Shown: positions 36,035 to 45,307, counted from the stretch's first letter. The stretch is 64,000 nt of DNA from Paraburkholderia phenoliruptrix (GCF_902859825.1 NZ_CADIKB010000030.1:1-64000); one strand, 5' to 3'. Notes: generated from the letters alone by a model not told the origin. Made by a program: numbers and translations.

Positions 36035-36571
36035 ATGCAACCCCAACTGCCTATCGACGTCGATCCGAACACCGGCGTCTGGACGACCGACGCGCTGCCC
36101 ATGCTCTACGTGCCGCGTCATTTCTTCACCAACAACCACACCGCCGTCGAAGAAGCCCTCGGCATCGACGCGTATGCCGAGATTCTCTACAAGGCCGGCT
36201 ACAAGTCGGCGTATTTCTGGTGCGACAAGGAAGCGAAGCAGCACGGCATTGCCGGCATGGCCGTATTCGAGCATTACCTGAAGCGCCTGTCGCAGCGCGG
36301 CTGGGGCATCTTTACGATCAGCGAAGCCGATCCGTCCACGTCGCATGCGCGTATCGAACTGCATCATTCGTCGTTCGTGCTCGCGCAACCGGGCAAGGTC
36401 GGCAAGCTCTGCTACATGTTCGCAGGCTGGTTCGCGGGCGCAATGGATTGGGTCAACGACACGGCGCCCGATGCTTCGCGCAAGGGGCCGCCGTCGAAAT
36501 CGCGGGAAGCGCGCTGCGCGGCCGAAGGCCACGAGCATTGCGTGTTCGAAGTGTCGCCGCTCGCCGCATGA
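36035..36571 (+). CDS. V4R/DUF5943-like protein of betaine catabolic clusters
   Basis: Soluble protein of 178 aa with a 4-vinyl-reductase (V4R)-type domain. The C-terminal pattern ..REARCAAEGHEHCVFEVSP matches the Cys-x4-Gly/His-x2-Cys end typical of V4R domains, which bind small hydrophobic ligands or metal. The gene corresponds by position and size to PA5397 in the Pseudomonas gbc region. Start 36035 has a GCGGAG site; a longer frame overlaps the dipeptidase-like gene. Its role is not known; the constant pairing with the M19-like protein suggests a joint step or an accessory function for DgcAB. Confidence 0.78.
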   Translation: MQPQLPIDVDPNTGVWTTDALPMLYVPRHFFTNNHTAVEEALGIDAYAEILYKAGYKSAYFWCDKEAKQHGIAGMAVFEHYLKRLSQRGWGIFTISEADPSTSHARIELHHSSFVLAQPGKVGKLCYMFAGWFAGAMDWVNDTAPDASRKGPPSKSREARCAAEGHEHCVFEVSPLAA

Positions 36572-36639
36572 CGCGCTGACCAGCACGCGTTATCACGCTC
36601 ACGGCACAGCACTACCAGTCATATCATTCCGAGGTCGCA

Positions 36640-38703
36640 ATGCGTTACCCGAACCTTTTCAAGCCTCTCACGCTGAACAAGCTGACCTTGCGCAACCGCA
36701 TCGTCAGTACCGCGCATGCGGAGGTGTATGCGGAGCCGGGCGGCCTGCCTGGCGACCGTTATATCCGCTACTACGAAGAAAAGGCCAAGGGCGGTGTCGG
36801 CCTCGCGGTCTGCGGCGGTTCGAGCCCGGTGTCGATCGACAGTCCGCAAGGCTGGTGGAAGTCGGTGAATCTGTCGACTGACAAGATCATCGACCCGTTG
36901 TCCCGGCTCGCCGAAGCGATGCACGCGCACGGCGCGAAGATCATGATCCAGGCCACTCACATGGGCCGTCGCTCGGCGTTCCATGGGGAGCACTGGCCGC
37001 ATCTGATGTCGCCCTCCGGCGTGCGGGAACCCGTGCATCGCGGCAATGCAAAGATCATCGAGGTGGAAGAGATCCGCCGCATCATCACGGACTTCGCGGC
37101 AGCCGCGAAACGCGTGAAGGACGCCGGCATGGACGGCGTGGAGATTTCGGCGGCGCACCAGCATCTGATCGATCAGTTCTGGAGCCCGCGCACCAACTTC
37201 CGTACCGACGAATGGGGCGGCTCGCTCGAAAACCGCCTGCGTTTCGGCGTGGAAGTACTGAAAGCGGTGCGCGAAGCGGTGGGGCCCGACTTCTGCGTGG
37301 GCTTGCGCATGTGCGGCGACGAGTTCCATGAAGACGGTCTCGACCATGAACAGCTGAAGGAAATCGCGCAGGCAATGAGCGAGAGCGGCCTGATCGATTA
37401 TCTGGGCGTGATCGGTTCGGGCGCGGACACGCACAACACGCTCGCCAACTGCATGCCGCCGATGGCGCTGCCACCCGAGCCTTTCGTGCATCTCGCAGCC
37501 GGCATCAAATCGGTCGTGAAGATTCCGGTCATGCATGCGCAAAGTATTCGCGATGCAGGCCAGGCCGAGCGTCTGCTCGCGAGCGGCATGGTCGATCTGG
37601 TCGGCATGACGCGGGCGCAGATTGCCGATCCGCACATGGTCATCAAGATTCGCGATGGCCGCGAAGACGAAATCAAGCAATGCGTGGGCGCGAATTATTG
37701 CATCGACCGCCAGTACAACGGGCTCGACGTGCTGTGTGTGCAGAATGCCGCGACGTCGCGCGAAGCGACCATGCCGCATGTCATCACGCGCACGAGCGGG
37801 CCGAAGCGCAAGGTCGTCGTGGTCGGCGCCGGCCCTGCGGGTCTCGAGGCCGCTCGCGTCGCGAAGTCGCGCGGTCATGACGTAGTGCTGTTCGAGAAGA
37901 ACGACTACGTGGGCGGCCAGATCATGCTTGCAGCCAAAGCGCCGCAACGCGAGCAGATGGCGGGCATTGTCCGCTGGTTCGACATGGAGACGAAGCGCCT
38001 TGGCGTGGACCGCCGTCTCGGTGTCGCCGCCGATGAGAAAACCATCATGGCGGAAAAACCCGACATCGTCGTGCTGGCTACGGGCGGCTCGTCGTTCACG
38101 TCGCAAGTCGCGGCGTGGGGCGTCGACGAAGGCCTTGCGGTCAGCTCGTGGGACGTGCTCTCGGGCAAGGTCGAACCGGGCAAGAACGTGCTCGTCTATG
38201 ACGGCGTCAGCACGCATGCGGGCGCAGGTGTCGCGGATTTCATCGCGAGCCGCGGCTCGAATGTGGAAATCGTCACGCCCGACGTCAAGGTGGCCGACGA
38301 CGTAGGCGGCACCACGTTCCCGATTTTCTACCGCCGTCTCTATGCGCAAGGCGTCATTCACACGCCGAACTACTGGCTCGACCGCGTGTACGAAGAAGAC
38401 GGCAAGAAGATCGCCGTGATTCGCAACGAGTACACCGAGGAGCAGGAAGAGCGTGCGGTCGATCAGGTGGTGATCGAAAACGGCAGCACGCCGAACGACG
38501 AGCTGTACTGGAAGCTCAAGCCCGAGTCGGTGAATCGCGGTCAGGTGGACGTGCATAAGCTCTTTGCTTCGGAGCCGCAGCCGTCGCTGTCCGAGCCGCT
38601 CGGCAACGGCCGGTTCCTGCTGTTTCGCGTCGGCGACTGCATTTCCATGCACAACATTCACGGCGCGATCTACGACGCGCTGCGCCTTTGCAAGGACTTC
38701 TGA
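36640..38703 (+). CDS. dgcA: Dimethylglycine demethylase subunit DgcA
   Basis: Old-yellow-enzyme-like flavoprotein of 687 aa (2,4-dienoyl-CoA reductase/trimethylamine dehydrogenase architecture). The FMN TIM barrel spans about 1-370 (NRIVSTAHAEVYAEPGG; DGVEISAAHQHLIDQFWSP; NFRTDEWGGSLENRLRF). The 4Fe-4S cysteines follow in CVGANYCIDRQ and LDVLCVQNAATSRE, and the second half holds a dinucleotide motif VVVVGAGPAGLEAARVAKSRG. It demethylates dimethylglycine to sarcosine and passes electrons to DgcB and the ETF pair. It precedes dgcB by 2 bp. Confidence 0.94.
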   Translation: MRYPNLFKPLTLNKLTLRNRIVSTAHAEVYAEPGGLPGDRYIRYYEEKAKGGVGLAVCGGSSPVSIDSPQGWWKSVNLSTDKIIDPLSRLAEAMHAHGAKIMIQATHMGRRSAFHGEHWPHLMSPSGVREPVHRGNAKIIEVEEIRRIITDFAAAAKRVKDAGMDGVEISAAHQHLIDQFWSPRTNFRTDEWGGSLENRLRFGVEVLKAVREAVGPDFCVGLRMCGDEFHEDGLDHEQLKEIAQAMSESGLIDYLGVIGSGADTHNTLANCMPPMALPPEPFVHLAAGIKSVVKIPVMHAQSIRDAGQAERLLASGMVDLVGMTRAQIADPHMVIKIRDGREDEIKQCVGANYCIDRQYNGLDVLCVQNAATSREATMPHVITRTSGPKRKVVVVGAGPAGLEAARVAKSRGHDVVLFEKNDYVGGQIMLAAKAPQREQMAGIVRWFDMETKRLGVDRRLGVAADEKTIMAEKPDIVVLATGGSSFTSQVAAWGVDEGLAVSSWDVLSGKVEPGKNVLVYDGVSTHAGAGVADFIASRGSNVEIVTPDVKVADDVGGTTFPIFYRRLYAQGVIHTPNYWLDRVYEEDGKKIAVIRNEYTEEQEERAVDQVVIENGSTPNDELYWKLKPESVNRGQVDVHKLFASEPQPSLSEPLGNGRFLLFRVGDCISMHNIHGAIYDALRLCKDF

Positions 38704-38705
38704 CG

Positions 38706-40619
38706 ATGAGCCCCGTGTCTGTCATCACCGTGTTGTTGTGGTTGTCGATGGCGGGTCTGGCGTTCGCGCTCGCGAAGCGCGCCGCGTACTGGCGCGAAGG
38801 TCGTGCGACGGCGGCAGGCGCATACGGCTGGACCAATCTGCTGTCCATTCCGAAGCGCTATTTCGTGGACCTGCACCACGTGGTTGCGCGCGACCCGTAC
38901 ATTGCGAAAACTCACGTCGCGACAGCGGGCGGTGCGATCCTCGCGATGGCGCTCGTGTTCGTCAACTACGGTCTCGCCATCTACTCGCCGTGGATCGACA
39001 AGCTGATCTTTCTCGCCGCGCTCGTAATGCTGGTCGGCGCCGTGTTCGTATGGCGCCGCCGGCATGGCGCGAAAGCGGTCCCGGCGCGGCTTTCGCGCGG
39101 GCCGTGGGATCATTTGCCGTTGCTGCTCGGCTCGTTCGCGCTCGGCCTCCTGCTGTTCGTCGCGCTGCCGGCGTCGGCAATGTCGGGTGCGCTCGCGATC
39201 ATCGTCGCGCTGCTGATCGCAGCAGGCGCGTTCACGATGACGTTCGGCGCCGCGCGCGGCGGTCCGATGAAGCATGCGCTCGCGGGTCTTCTGCATCTCG
39301 CGTTTCATCCGCGTCAGGAGCGCTTTGCCGAGCGTAACGACAAGGACGTGGTGCCGCCGACTGCGCTCAAGGTGCCGCTTCTCGATGCGAAAGAATACGG
39401 CGTGGGTAAGCCGGTGGAATTTCGCTGGAACCAGTTGCTCAGTTTCGACGCGTGTGTGCAATGCGGCAAATGCGAAGCGGCATGTCCCGCATTCGCGGCG
39501 GGCCAGCCGCTCAATCCGAAGAAGCTGATTCAGGATCTGGTGACGGGCATGGTGGGCGGCACGGATGCCGAATACGCGGGCAGCCCCACGCCGGGCATTC
39601 CGGTAGGCAAGCATGGCGGTGCGCCGCAAAAGCCCCTGATTTCCAGCCTGATCGAAGCAGAGACACTGTGGTCGTGCACGACGTGCCGCGCGTGCGTGCA
39701 GGAGTGCCCCATGCTGATCGAACATGTCGACGCAATCGTGGACATGCGCCGCAATCAGACGCTGGTGGAAGGCACGGTGCCCGGCAAGGGGCCGATCACG
39801 CTCGCGAATCTGCGCGAGACCGGCAGCTCGAATGGCTATGACATCGGCGCGCGTTACGACTGGGCCGTCGATCTGCAGGTGCAGGTGGCGCAGCCGGGCC
39901 GTCGGGTGGAGGTGCTGGTGATTGCGGGCGAAGGCGCATTCGACATGCGCTACCAACGCACGCTGCGTGCGCTCGTGAAGGTGCTGAACCGCGCGGGTGT
40001 TGACTACGCCGTGCTGGGTGGTGTGGAGACGGATACCGGCGACACCGCCCGCCGCCTCGGCGACGAAGCCACCTTCCAGCAGCTTGCCCGCAAGTTGATC
40101 GGCACGCTTTCGCAGTACTCGTTCGGCAGAATCGTGACCGCGGATCCGCACGTGCTGCACAGCCTGCGCAACGAATACCGTGCGCTGGGCGGTTTTTACG
40201 AAGTGCAGCATCACACCGCGTTGATCGATGAACTCGTTGCGAGCGGCAAGCTGTCGCCGCGTGCGAGCGCGGCATATGCGGATCGCAAGATCACGTATCA
40301 CGATCCATGCTATCTGGGCCGCTACAACGGCGAAACGGAGGCGCCGCGCCGCGTGCTGAAGAGTATCGGCATCAAGGTCGTCGAAATGGAGCGCAACGGC
40401 ATGCGCGGACGTTGCTGCGGTGGTGGCGGCGGCGCACCGTTGACCGACATTCCGGGCAAGCGGCGCATTCCCGACATTCGTATCGACGACGCGCGCGGCA
40501 TCGGTGCGGAGATCGTCGCCGTGGGTTGTCCGAATTGCACGGCGATGCTCGAAGGCGTGGTCGGTCCGCGTCCCGAAGTACTGGACGTCGCCGAACTGGT
40601 TGCAGCGGCGCTGGAGTAA
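38706..40619 (+). CDS. dgcB: Dimethylglycine catabolism iron-sulfur membrane protein DgcB
   Basis: Membrane-bound Fe-S protein of 637 aa. Around four N-terminal helices (about 5-200) are followed by two ferredoxin-type clusters (CVQCGKCEAACPAF and CTTCRACVQECPML) and a CCG/heterodisulfide-reductase-like domain (YHDPCYLGRYN, RGRCCGGGGG). The layout suits an electron conduit between DgcA/ETF and the quinone pool, so a separate ETF:quinone oxidoreductase may not be needed. The ATG at 38706 overlaps the end of dgcA closely. It is followed by etfA after 4 bp. Confidence 0.93.
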   Translation: MSPVSVITVLLWLSMAGLAFALAKRAAYWREGRATAAGAYGWTNLLSIPKRYFVDLHHVVARDPYIAKTHVATAGGAILAMALVFVNYGLAIYSPWIDKLIFLAALVMLVGAVFVWRRRHGAKAVPARLSRGPWDHLPLLLGSFALGLLLFVALPASAMSGALAIIVALLIAAGAFTMTFGAARGGPMKHALAGLLHLAFHPRQERFAERNDKDVVPPTALKVPLLDAKEYGVGKPVEFRWNQLLSFDACVQCGKCEAACPAFAAGQPLNPKKLIQDLVTGMVGGTDAEYAGSPTPGIPVGKHGGAPQKPLISSLIEAETLWSCTTCRACVQECPMLIEHVDAIVDMRRNQTLVEGTVPGKGPITLANLRETGSSNGYDIGARYDWAVDLQVQVAQPGRRVEVLVIAGEGAFDMRYQRTLRALVKVLNRAGVDYAVLGGVETDTGDTARRLGDEATFQQLARKLIGTLSQYSFGRIVTADPHVLHSLRNEYRALGGFYEVQHHTALIDELVASGKLSPRASAAYADRKITYHDPCYLGRYNGETEAPRRVLKSIGIKVVEMERNGMRGRCCGGGGGAPLTDIPGKRRIPDIRIDDARGIGAEIVAVGCPNCTAMLEGVVGPRPEVLDVAELVAAALE

Positions 40620-40623
40620 CGCG

Positions 40624-41793
40624 ATGAACACCATTAAACGAATCGATCCGCGCCGGCCCTTTACGATCACGGCGGATGGCCTGAGACGCATCACGCTGGG
40701 CGTCGCCGGCGTGGCGGGTGCAATGGATTTTGCCGCGGCTGGCATGGCGCACCGTGAGCAACCGAAGCCGCGCCGCACGATCGCGGCCTCGCAGCATGTG
40801 ATGCTCGTGGCGGCCCACGCGGACCGCGGCGCGCTCGACGAGCATGCGCGCCAGACGCTCGCCGCGGCCGCGTTGATTGCGGACGCAACGACCGAAGTCG
40901 TGTTGCTCGTGTTCGGTGAATTCACCGGCGACGTTGCCGCACTCGGCGCAGACAAGCTGATCGAGCTGCCCATGTTCGACCGGCGCAGATTCGCGCCGGT
41001 CGACGAACTCAATGCGCTGGCCGCGTGCGTCGCGGCGTACGCCCCGGTGCACGTGTTCCTGCCGGACAACGCGACGGGCGACGGCGATCTGGGCCGCCGC
41101 TATGCCGCCGCGGCGAATGCGAGCGTCGCAACGCACGTGGTCGAGATCGACGCGTCGCACGTTGGGGCTTACGTGCGCGCCAACACCGCATTCGCTTCGC
41201 GCGCGCTGCCTGAAGTGATTTTGCTCGCGCCCAACGCGGTCGATCCGAAGTTGCCGTTCGTCGGCGCGGGCGAGCGCGTGGCGTGGCGCTTCGACGGCGA
41301 GTCCGCCAGTTCGGGGAGTAACGTGCGCGATCTAGGCATCGAGGAAATGGACGCGGCGCAACTCGCACTCGAAGAAGCGGATTTCATCGTCTCGGCCGGC
41401 AACGGCGTGAGCGACGTGCCCGCGTTCGAGCGTCTTGCGGCCACGCTGGGCGCGGCGATCGGCGCCAGCCGGGTGGCGGTGGACGACGGCAAATTCACGC
41501 GCGACAAGCAGATCGGCGCGACCGGCAAAACAGTCGAGGCGAGCGTGTATATCGCCTTCGGCATTTCCGGCGCAGTGCAGCATTTGCAGGGCATCAAGGA
41601 TTGCCGTCATGTGATTGCGGTGAATCTGGACGCCAGCGCGCCGATTGCGAAGCGCGCGAACCTGACTGTGATCGCGGATGCACAGGAAACCATCGCGGCG
41701 CTGAACGACGCTGCTGCGGCGGCGCGTTCGGCGCGCGGCACGGGCGCCGCGTTACTCAATTCGAAGGCCGCTGCGGAAGGAGCGCTCGCATGA
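40624..41793 (+). CDS. etfA: Electron transfer flavoprotein subunit alpha
   Basis: ETF alpha-type subunit (FixB family), 389 aa. The C-terminal FAD domain is clear: GATGKTVEASVYIAFGISGAVQHLQGIKD and VIAVNLDASAPIAKRANLTVIADA (broken into motifs at about 300-370). It has an extra ~60-residue N-terminal part rich in Arg and Ala before the ETF domain begins (QHVMLVAAHADRGALDE). The pair etfA-etfB lies between dgcB and gbcA, as in Pseudomonas (PA5400-PA5401), and should carry electrons from DgcA. It overlaps etfB by 4 bp (ATGA). Confidence 0.92.
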   Translation: MNTIKRIDPRRPFTITADGLRRITLGVAGVAGAMDFAAAGMAHREQPKPRRTIAASQHVMLVAAHADRGALDEHARQTLAAAALIADATTEVVLLVFGEFTGDVAALGADKLIELPMFDRRRFAPVDELNALAACVAAYAPVHVFLPDNATGDGDLGRRYAAAANASVATHVVEIDASHVGAYVRANTAFASRALPEVILLAPNAVDPKLPFVGAGERVAWRFDGESASSGSNVRDLGIEEMDAAQLALEEADFIVSAGNGVSDVPAFERLAATLGAAIGASRVAVDDGKFTRDKQIGATGKTVEASVYIAFGISGAVQHLQGIKDCRHVIAVNLDASAPIAKRANLTVIADAQETIAALNDAAAAARSARGTGAALLNSKAAAEGALA

Positions 41794-42575
41794 AAATCGC
41801 CGTACTCGTTTCCGTGGGGCGACATCCCGTGAGCGGGGTAGCGCGCTACAGCCGCAACGACGCCGCCGCGCTGACGCTGGCGCTCTCGCTCGCGAAGCAG
41901 CACAACGCGACGCTCGACGTGCTGCATGCCGGCGACCCGTCGAACCCCGCGTTGCAGGAATATCTCGCGCTCGGGGCGCGCTCGGTGGAAGTGCTCGCGC
42001 TGCCCGATGCCGGCGACGGGCAAGCGGACGCCTCGGCGCCGCTCGCCGCGCGTTTGCAGGGATATGACCTCGTATTGACCGGCACACGCGCAGAAGGCGC
42101 GTTCGACAGCGGCATGCTGCCGTATCGCGTCGCGAATGCGCTGAACATTCCGCTTGTCGGCGCGGCCGTCGACGTCGCGTTGCAAAGCGGCAGTGCGCAG
42201 GTTCGGCAATTCATGCCGAAGGGTCTGCGCAGGCGCGTCGAGGTTCAATTGCCGGCACTCGTCGCTGTTCACCCCATGGCCAATGCGACGCCGACCTATG
42301 CCTATGCACGGCTGCGCGAGGGCATGATCCGGCCGGTGACGATGAGCGCAAAAGGCGCGAGCAGCGATGCTGCGGCACCTGCCTGGACGATTCGCCCGGC
42401 AAGCGCCAAACCCGTGCGACTCGCCGCCGCTGAAAAGCGGTCCGGCCATGCTCGCATGCTTTCGGCGACCACGACGGAAAGCCGCGGCGGCAGCGTCGTA
42501 ATTGAAGGGAGTTCCGTCGAAAAAGCACAAGTGATTCTTGCCTATTTGCGCGAGCATCAACTCGTGGATTACTGA
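41790..42575 (+). CDS. etfB: Electron transfer flavoprotein subunit beta
   Basis: ETF beta-type subunit (FixA family), 261 aa: MKIAVLVSVGRHPVSG at the start, YDLVLTGTRAEGAFDSGMLPYRVANALNIPLVGAAV in the middle (about 95-135), then PKGLRRRVEVQLPALVAVHP. The last 80 residues contain a low-complexity Ala/Ser linker and a conserved-looking end (SVEKAQVILAYLREHQLV). The usual AMP site is less obvious than in housekeeping EtfB, fitting a dedicated catabolic ETF. Confidence 0.9.
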   Translation: MKIAVLVSVGRHPVSGVARYSRNDAAALTLALSLAKQHNATLDVLHAGDPSNPALQEYLALGARSVEVLALPDAGDGQADASAPLAARLQGYDLVLTGTRAEGAFDSGMLPYRVANALNIPLVGAAVDVALQSGSAQVRQFMPKGLRRRVEVQLPALVAVHPMANATPTYAYARLREGMIRPVTMSAKGASSDAAAPAWTIRPASAKPVRLAAAEKRSGHARMLSATTTESRGGSVVIEGSSVEKAQVILAYLREHQLVDY

Positions 42576-42596
42576 TTCCCGGTTCAGGCGAACATG

Positions 42597-42616
42597 GCGC
42601 CAGGAGGGCCTGGCGC
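42597..42616 (+). terminator. GC hairpin between etfB and gbcA
   Basis: A perfect 8-bp stem GCGCCAGG/CCTGGCGC with a 4-nt loop in the 73-bp gap. There is no T run. It could attenuate transcription or stabilise an mRNA end, allowing different levels of dgc/etf and gbc messages. Confidence 0.4.
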
Positions 42617-42648
42617 GGCGCCAGACGTGACACGCAACGGAGCACACA

Positions 42649-43953
42649 ATGAAAGTTTCGGCAGACGTTCGCGCAATGATCGAACGCCGCAAAAAGGATT
42701 ACACGCTGGAAGCGCCGTTCTATACGAGCGAGGAAATCTTCGCGCTCGACCTGGACGCCATCTTCCGCCAGCACTGGATTCAGGTCGCGGTGGAGCCGGA
42801 CGTGCCGGAACCGGGCGACTACATTACGGTGGAAATCGGTCAGGATTCCATTCTGATCGTTCGCGACGACGACATGCAGGTGAGGGCCTTCCACAACGTG
42901 TGCCGCCATCGCGGCGCGCGTCTGTGCAATACGGACAAGGGCTCGCTCGGCAATATCGTCTGCCCGTATCACAGCTGGACGTATAACCTGAACGGCGACC
43001 TGATGTTCGCGGAGCATATGGGCGACCAGTTCGACCGTTGCAAGCACAGCCTGAAGAAGGTGCACGTCGAAAATCTGGCAGGCCTGATCTTCATCTGTCT
43101 CGCGGACAATCCGCCGGCGGACTTCTCCGTAATGCGCGCCGCGATGGAGCCGTATCTGCTGCCGCATGAACTGGCCAACTGCAAGATCGCGGCCTCGATC
43201 GACATTATCGAGGAAGGCAACTGGAAGCTGACGATGGAGAACAATCGCGAGTGCTATCACTGCGTCGCGAACCATCCTGAACTGACCATTTCGTTGTATG
43301 AGTACGGCTTTGGTTATCAGCGCACGCCGGCCAACGAAGAGGGCATGGCGGCTTTCGAAGAGACCGTCGCGCGGCGCACTGCGCAATGGGAAGCGATGAA
43401 GCTGCCGTCGGCGGAAATCGAACGGCTCGCGGATCTCGTCACCGGTTTTCGGACCCAGCGTCTGCCGCTCGACCGCGATGGCGAGTCGCAAACGCTCGAC
43501 GCAAAAGTCGCGTCGAAGAAACTGCTCGGCGGCTTCGAGCAGGCCGATCTCGGCGGCCTTTCGTTCTGGACGCAGCCGAACTCGTGGCATCACTTCATGA
43601 GCGATCACATTGTGAGCTTCTCGGTGATTCCGCTTTCGGCAGGCAAGACGCTCGTGCGTACGAAATGGCTCGTGCACAAGGACGCGCGCGAAGGCATCGA
43701 CTACGACGTGAACAATCTCACGGCGGTGTGGCGCGCCACCAACGATCAGGACCGCGCGCTCGTCGAATACTCGCAACGCGGCGCATCGAGCAGCGCGTAT
43801 GAACCGGGCCCGTATTCGCCGTTCACTGAAGGTCTCGTCGAGAAGTTCTGCGAGTGGTATATCGGCCGCATCGCGGAGTACAGCAATGCACCGCAAACAC
43901 ACGACGCCACGCCGGCCACACACGGCGAGAAAGTCGTGTCGTTCGTGCGCTGA
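42649..43953 (+). CDS. gbcA: Glycine betaine monooxygenase, Rieske oxygenase component GbcA
   Basis: Rieske non-haem iron oxygenase, 434 aa, that removes one methyl group from glycine betaine to give dimethylglycine and formaldehyde. The Rieske motif is C-x-H-x17-C-x2-H (CRHRGAR.. to CPYHSW) near residues 85-110, and the mononuclear iron histidines lie in ENNRECYHCVANHPEL near 195-210. The partner reductase gbcB begins 33 bp downstream. Confidence 0.95.
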   Translation: MKVSADVRAMIERRKKDYTLEAPFYTSEEIFALDLDAIFRQHWIQVAVEPDVPEPGDYITVEIGQDSILIVRDDDMQVRAFHNVCRHRGARLCNTDKGSLGNIVCPYHSWTYNLNGDLMFAEHMGDQFDRCKHSLKKVHVENLAGLIFICLADNPPADFSVMRAAMEPYLLPHELANCKIAASIDIIEEGNWKLTMENNRECYHCVANHPELTISLYEYGFGYQRTPANEEGMAAFEETVARRTAQWEAMKLPSAEIERLADLVTGFRTQRLPLDRDGESQTLDAKVASKKLLGGFEQADLGGLSFWTQPNSWHHFMSDHIVSFSVIPLSAGKTLVRTKWLVHKDAREGIDYDVNNLTAVWRATNDQDRALVEYSQRGASSSAYEPGPYSPFTEGLVEKFCEWYIGRIAEYSNAPQTHDATPATHGEKVVSFVR

Positions 43954-43986
43954 GCGCAACAGCGCCATCAGGAGCGGGAGAAAACA

Positions 43987-45234
43987 ATGATGCGCGATCA
44001 GGCGACGTTCCAGCCAGGCGGCGAGCCGGCTTCGAACCCAGCAACAAGCCGTGTGACGCAGCCGCGCTTCTGGGACGCGCTGCCGGCGCGCTGGAACAGC
44101 GATGCGGACGAGACGCTGGTGTGCTGCCACGTCCGTCAGGAAACGCACGACGTGAAGAGCTTTTTCTTTCGCGCGCCGAACGAACGGGCGTTCGTGTTCG
44201 AGCCGGGACAGTTCATCACGCTTGAACTCGATATCGACGGCGAGTCCATCAACCGCTGCTATACGATTTCGTCGCCGCCCACGCGGCCGCACACGATCTC
44301 TATCACGGTGAAGCGCGTGCCCGGCGGCAAGGTGTCGAACTGGCTGCACGACAATCTGCAAGTGGGCGGCGAGGTTCGCGTGCTCGGGCCGGCCGGCGAG
44401 TTCACGTGCGCTCACCATCCCGCGCGCAAGTTTCTGTTTCTGTCGGCGGGTTCCGGCATTACGCCGCTCATGTCGATGAGCCGCGCGCACCACGAACTCG
44501 GCGAGGACAGCGACATTGTGTTCGTGCACAGCGCTCGCACGCCCGACGACATCATCTTTGCACGCGAGCTCGATCTGATCGCATCGAATCAGGCGCATTT
44601 CCGCACGGCGTTTGTGTGCGAGCGCCTCGGTACGCGCACGAACTGGCATGGCGTCACCGGTTTTCTGACCTTGCCATTGCTGAAGCTCATTGCGCCGGAC
44701 TTTCTCGAGCGTGAAATCTTTACCTGCGGCCCCGCGCCGTACATGCAGGCGGTGCGCAATCTGCTCGACGAAGGCGGTTTCGACCGTCGCCACTATCACG
44801 AGGAAAGCTTCTCGTTCGAGACGGTGAGCGAGGTCGCTGCGCAACTCACCACTGCTCACGTCGCGGAAGTCCTGCATGCGGCGCCCGAACCGGTGCTCGA
44901 GGAAAGCTTCGTGCAGGCGCGGGAACAGGCGCCGGCTTTCGAGCCCGCTCCCGCGGCGCCAGAAACCGAAACGCGCTACAAGGTGAGCTTCACGAAGAGC
45001 AACCGGGAGATCGAGTGCGGCAGCGGCCAGCACGTCCTGGATGCGGCAAAGAAAGCGGGCGTACGTCTGCCCGCATCGTGCACTCAGGGGATGTGCGGAA
45101 CCTGCAAAGTGAAGCTCGTATCCGGCGAAGTGGCGATGAAACACGCAGGCGGCATTCGTCAGCGGGAAATCGATCAGGGCATGGTGTTGCTTTGCTGCAG
45201 CAAACCGCTCTCCGATCTCGTCGTTGAAAAATGA
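43987..45234 (+). CDS. gbcB: Glycine betaine monooxygenase reductase component GbcB
   Basis: Ferredoxin reductase of 415 aa with FAD domain (INRCYTISSPPTRPH near 85-100), NAD(P) domain (LFLSAGSGITPLMSM; FTCGPAPYMQAVRNLLDEGG) and a C-terminal plant-type 2Fe-2S ferredoxin (CTQGMCGTCKVKLVSG with the last cysteine in VLLCCSKPL). A Pro/Ala/Glu-rich linker (about 300-325) joins the two. It passes electrons from NADH to GbcA. GAGCGGGAG lies before the start. Confidence 0.95.
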   Translation: MMRDQATFQPGGEPASNPATSRVTQPRFWDALPARWNSDADETLVCCHVRQETHDVKSFFFRAPNERAFVFEPGQFITLELDIDGESINRCYTISSPPTRPHTISITVKRVPGGKVSNWLHDNLQVGGEVRVLGPAGEFTCAHHPARKFLFLSAGSGITPLMSMSRAHHELGEDSDIVFVHSARTPDDIIFARELDLIASNQAHFRTAFVCERLGTRTNWHGVTGFLTLPLLKLIAPDFLEREIFTCGPAPYMQAVRNLLDEGGFDRRHYHEESFSFETVSEVAAQLTTAHVAEVLHAAPEPVLEESFVQAREQAPAFEPAPAAPETETRYKVSFTKSNREIECGSGQHVLDAAKKAGVRLPASCTQGMCGTCKVKLVSGEVAMKHAGGIRQREIDQGMVLLCCSKPLSDLVVEK

Positions 45235-45280
45235 TCGGTGCAGGTCGCACAAACACGGGTTGCAGCCAGTGCTTGAGCCA

Positions 45281-45307
45281 GGTCGCGTGTGGACAACTCC
45301 ATGTCGC
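45281..45307 (+). promoter_or_regulatory. Putative GbdR-type operator before the 45-kb binding-protein gene
   Basis: GGTCGC (45281) and TGTCGCAAA (45302) are spaced 21 bp; the second half is identical to that before cbcV over nine bases. It lies about 80 bp before the ATG, with a possible -10 (TTCTAA) near 45341. Confidence 0.52.

Noticed and set aside
36619..38661. A 680-aa minus-strand frame opposite dgcA
   Set aside because: Antisense of a clearly functional flavoprotein gene; composition typical of a shadow.
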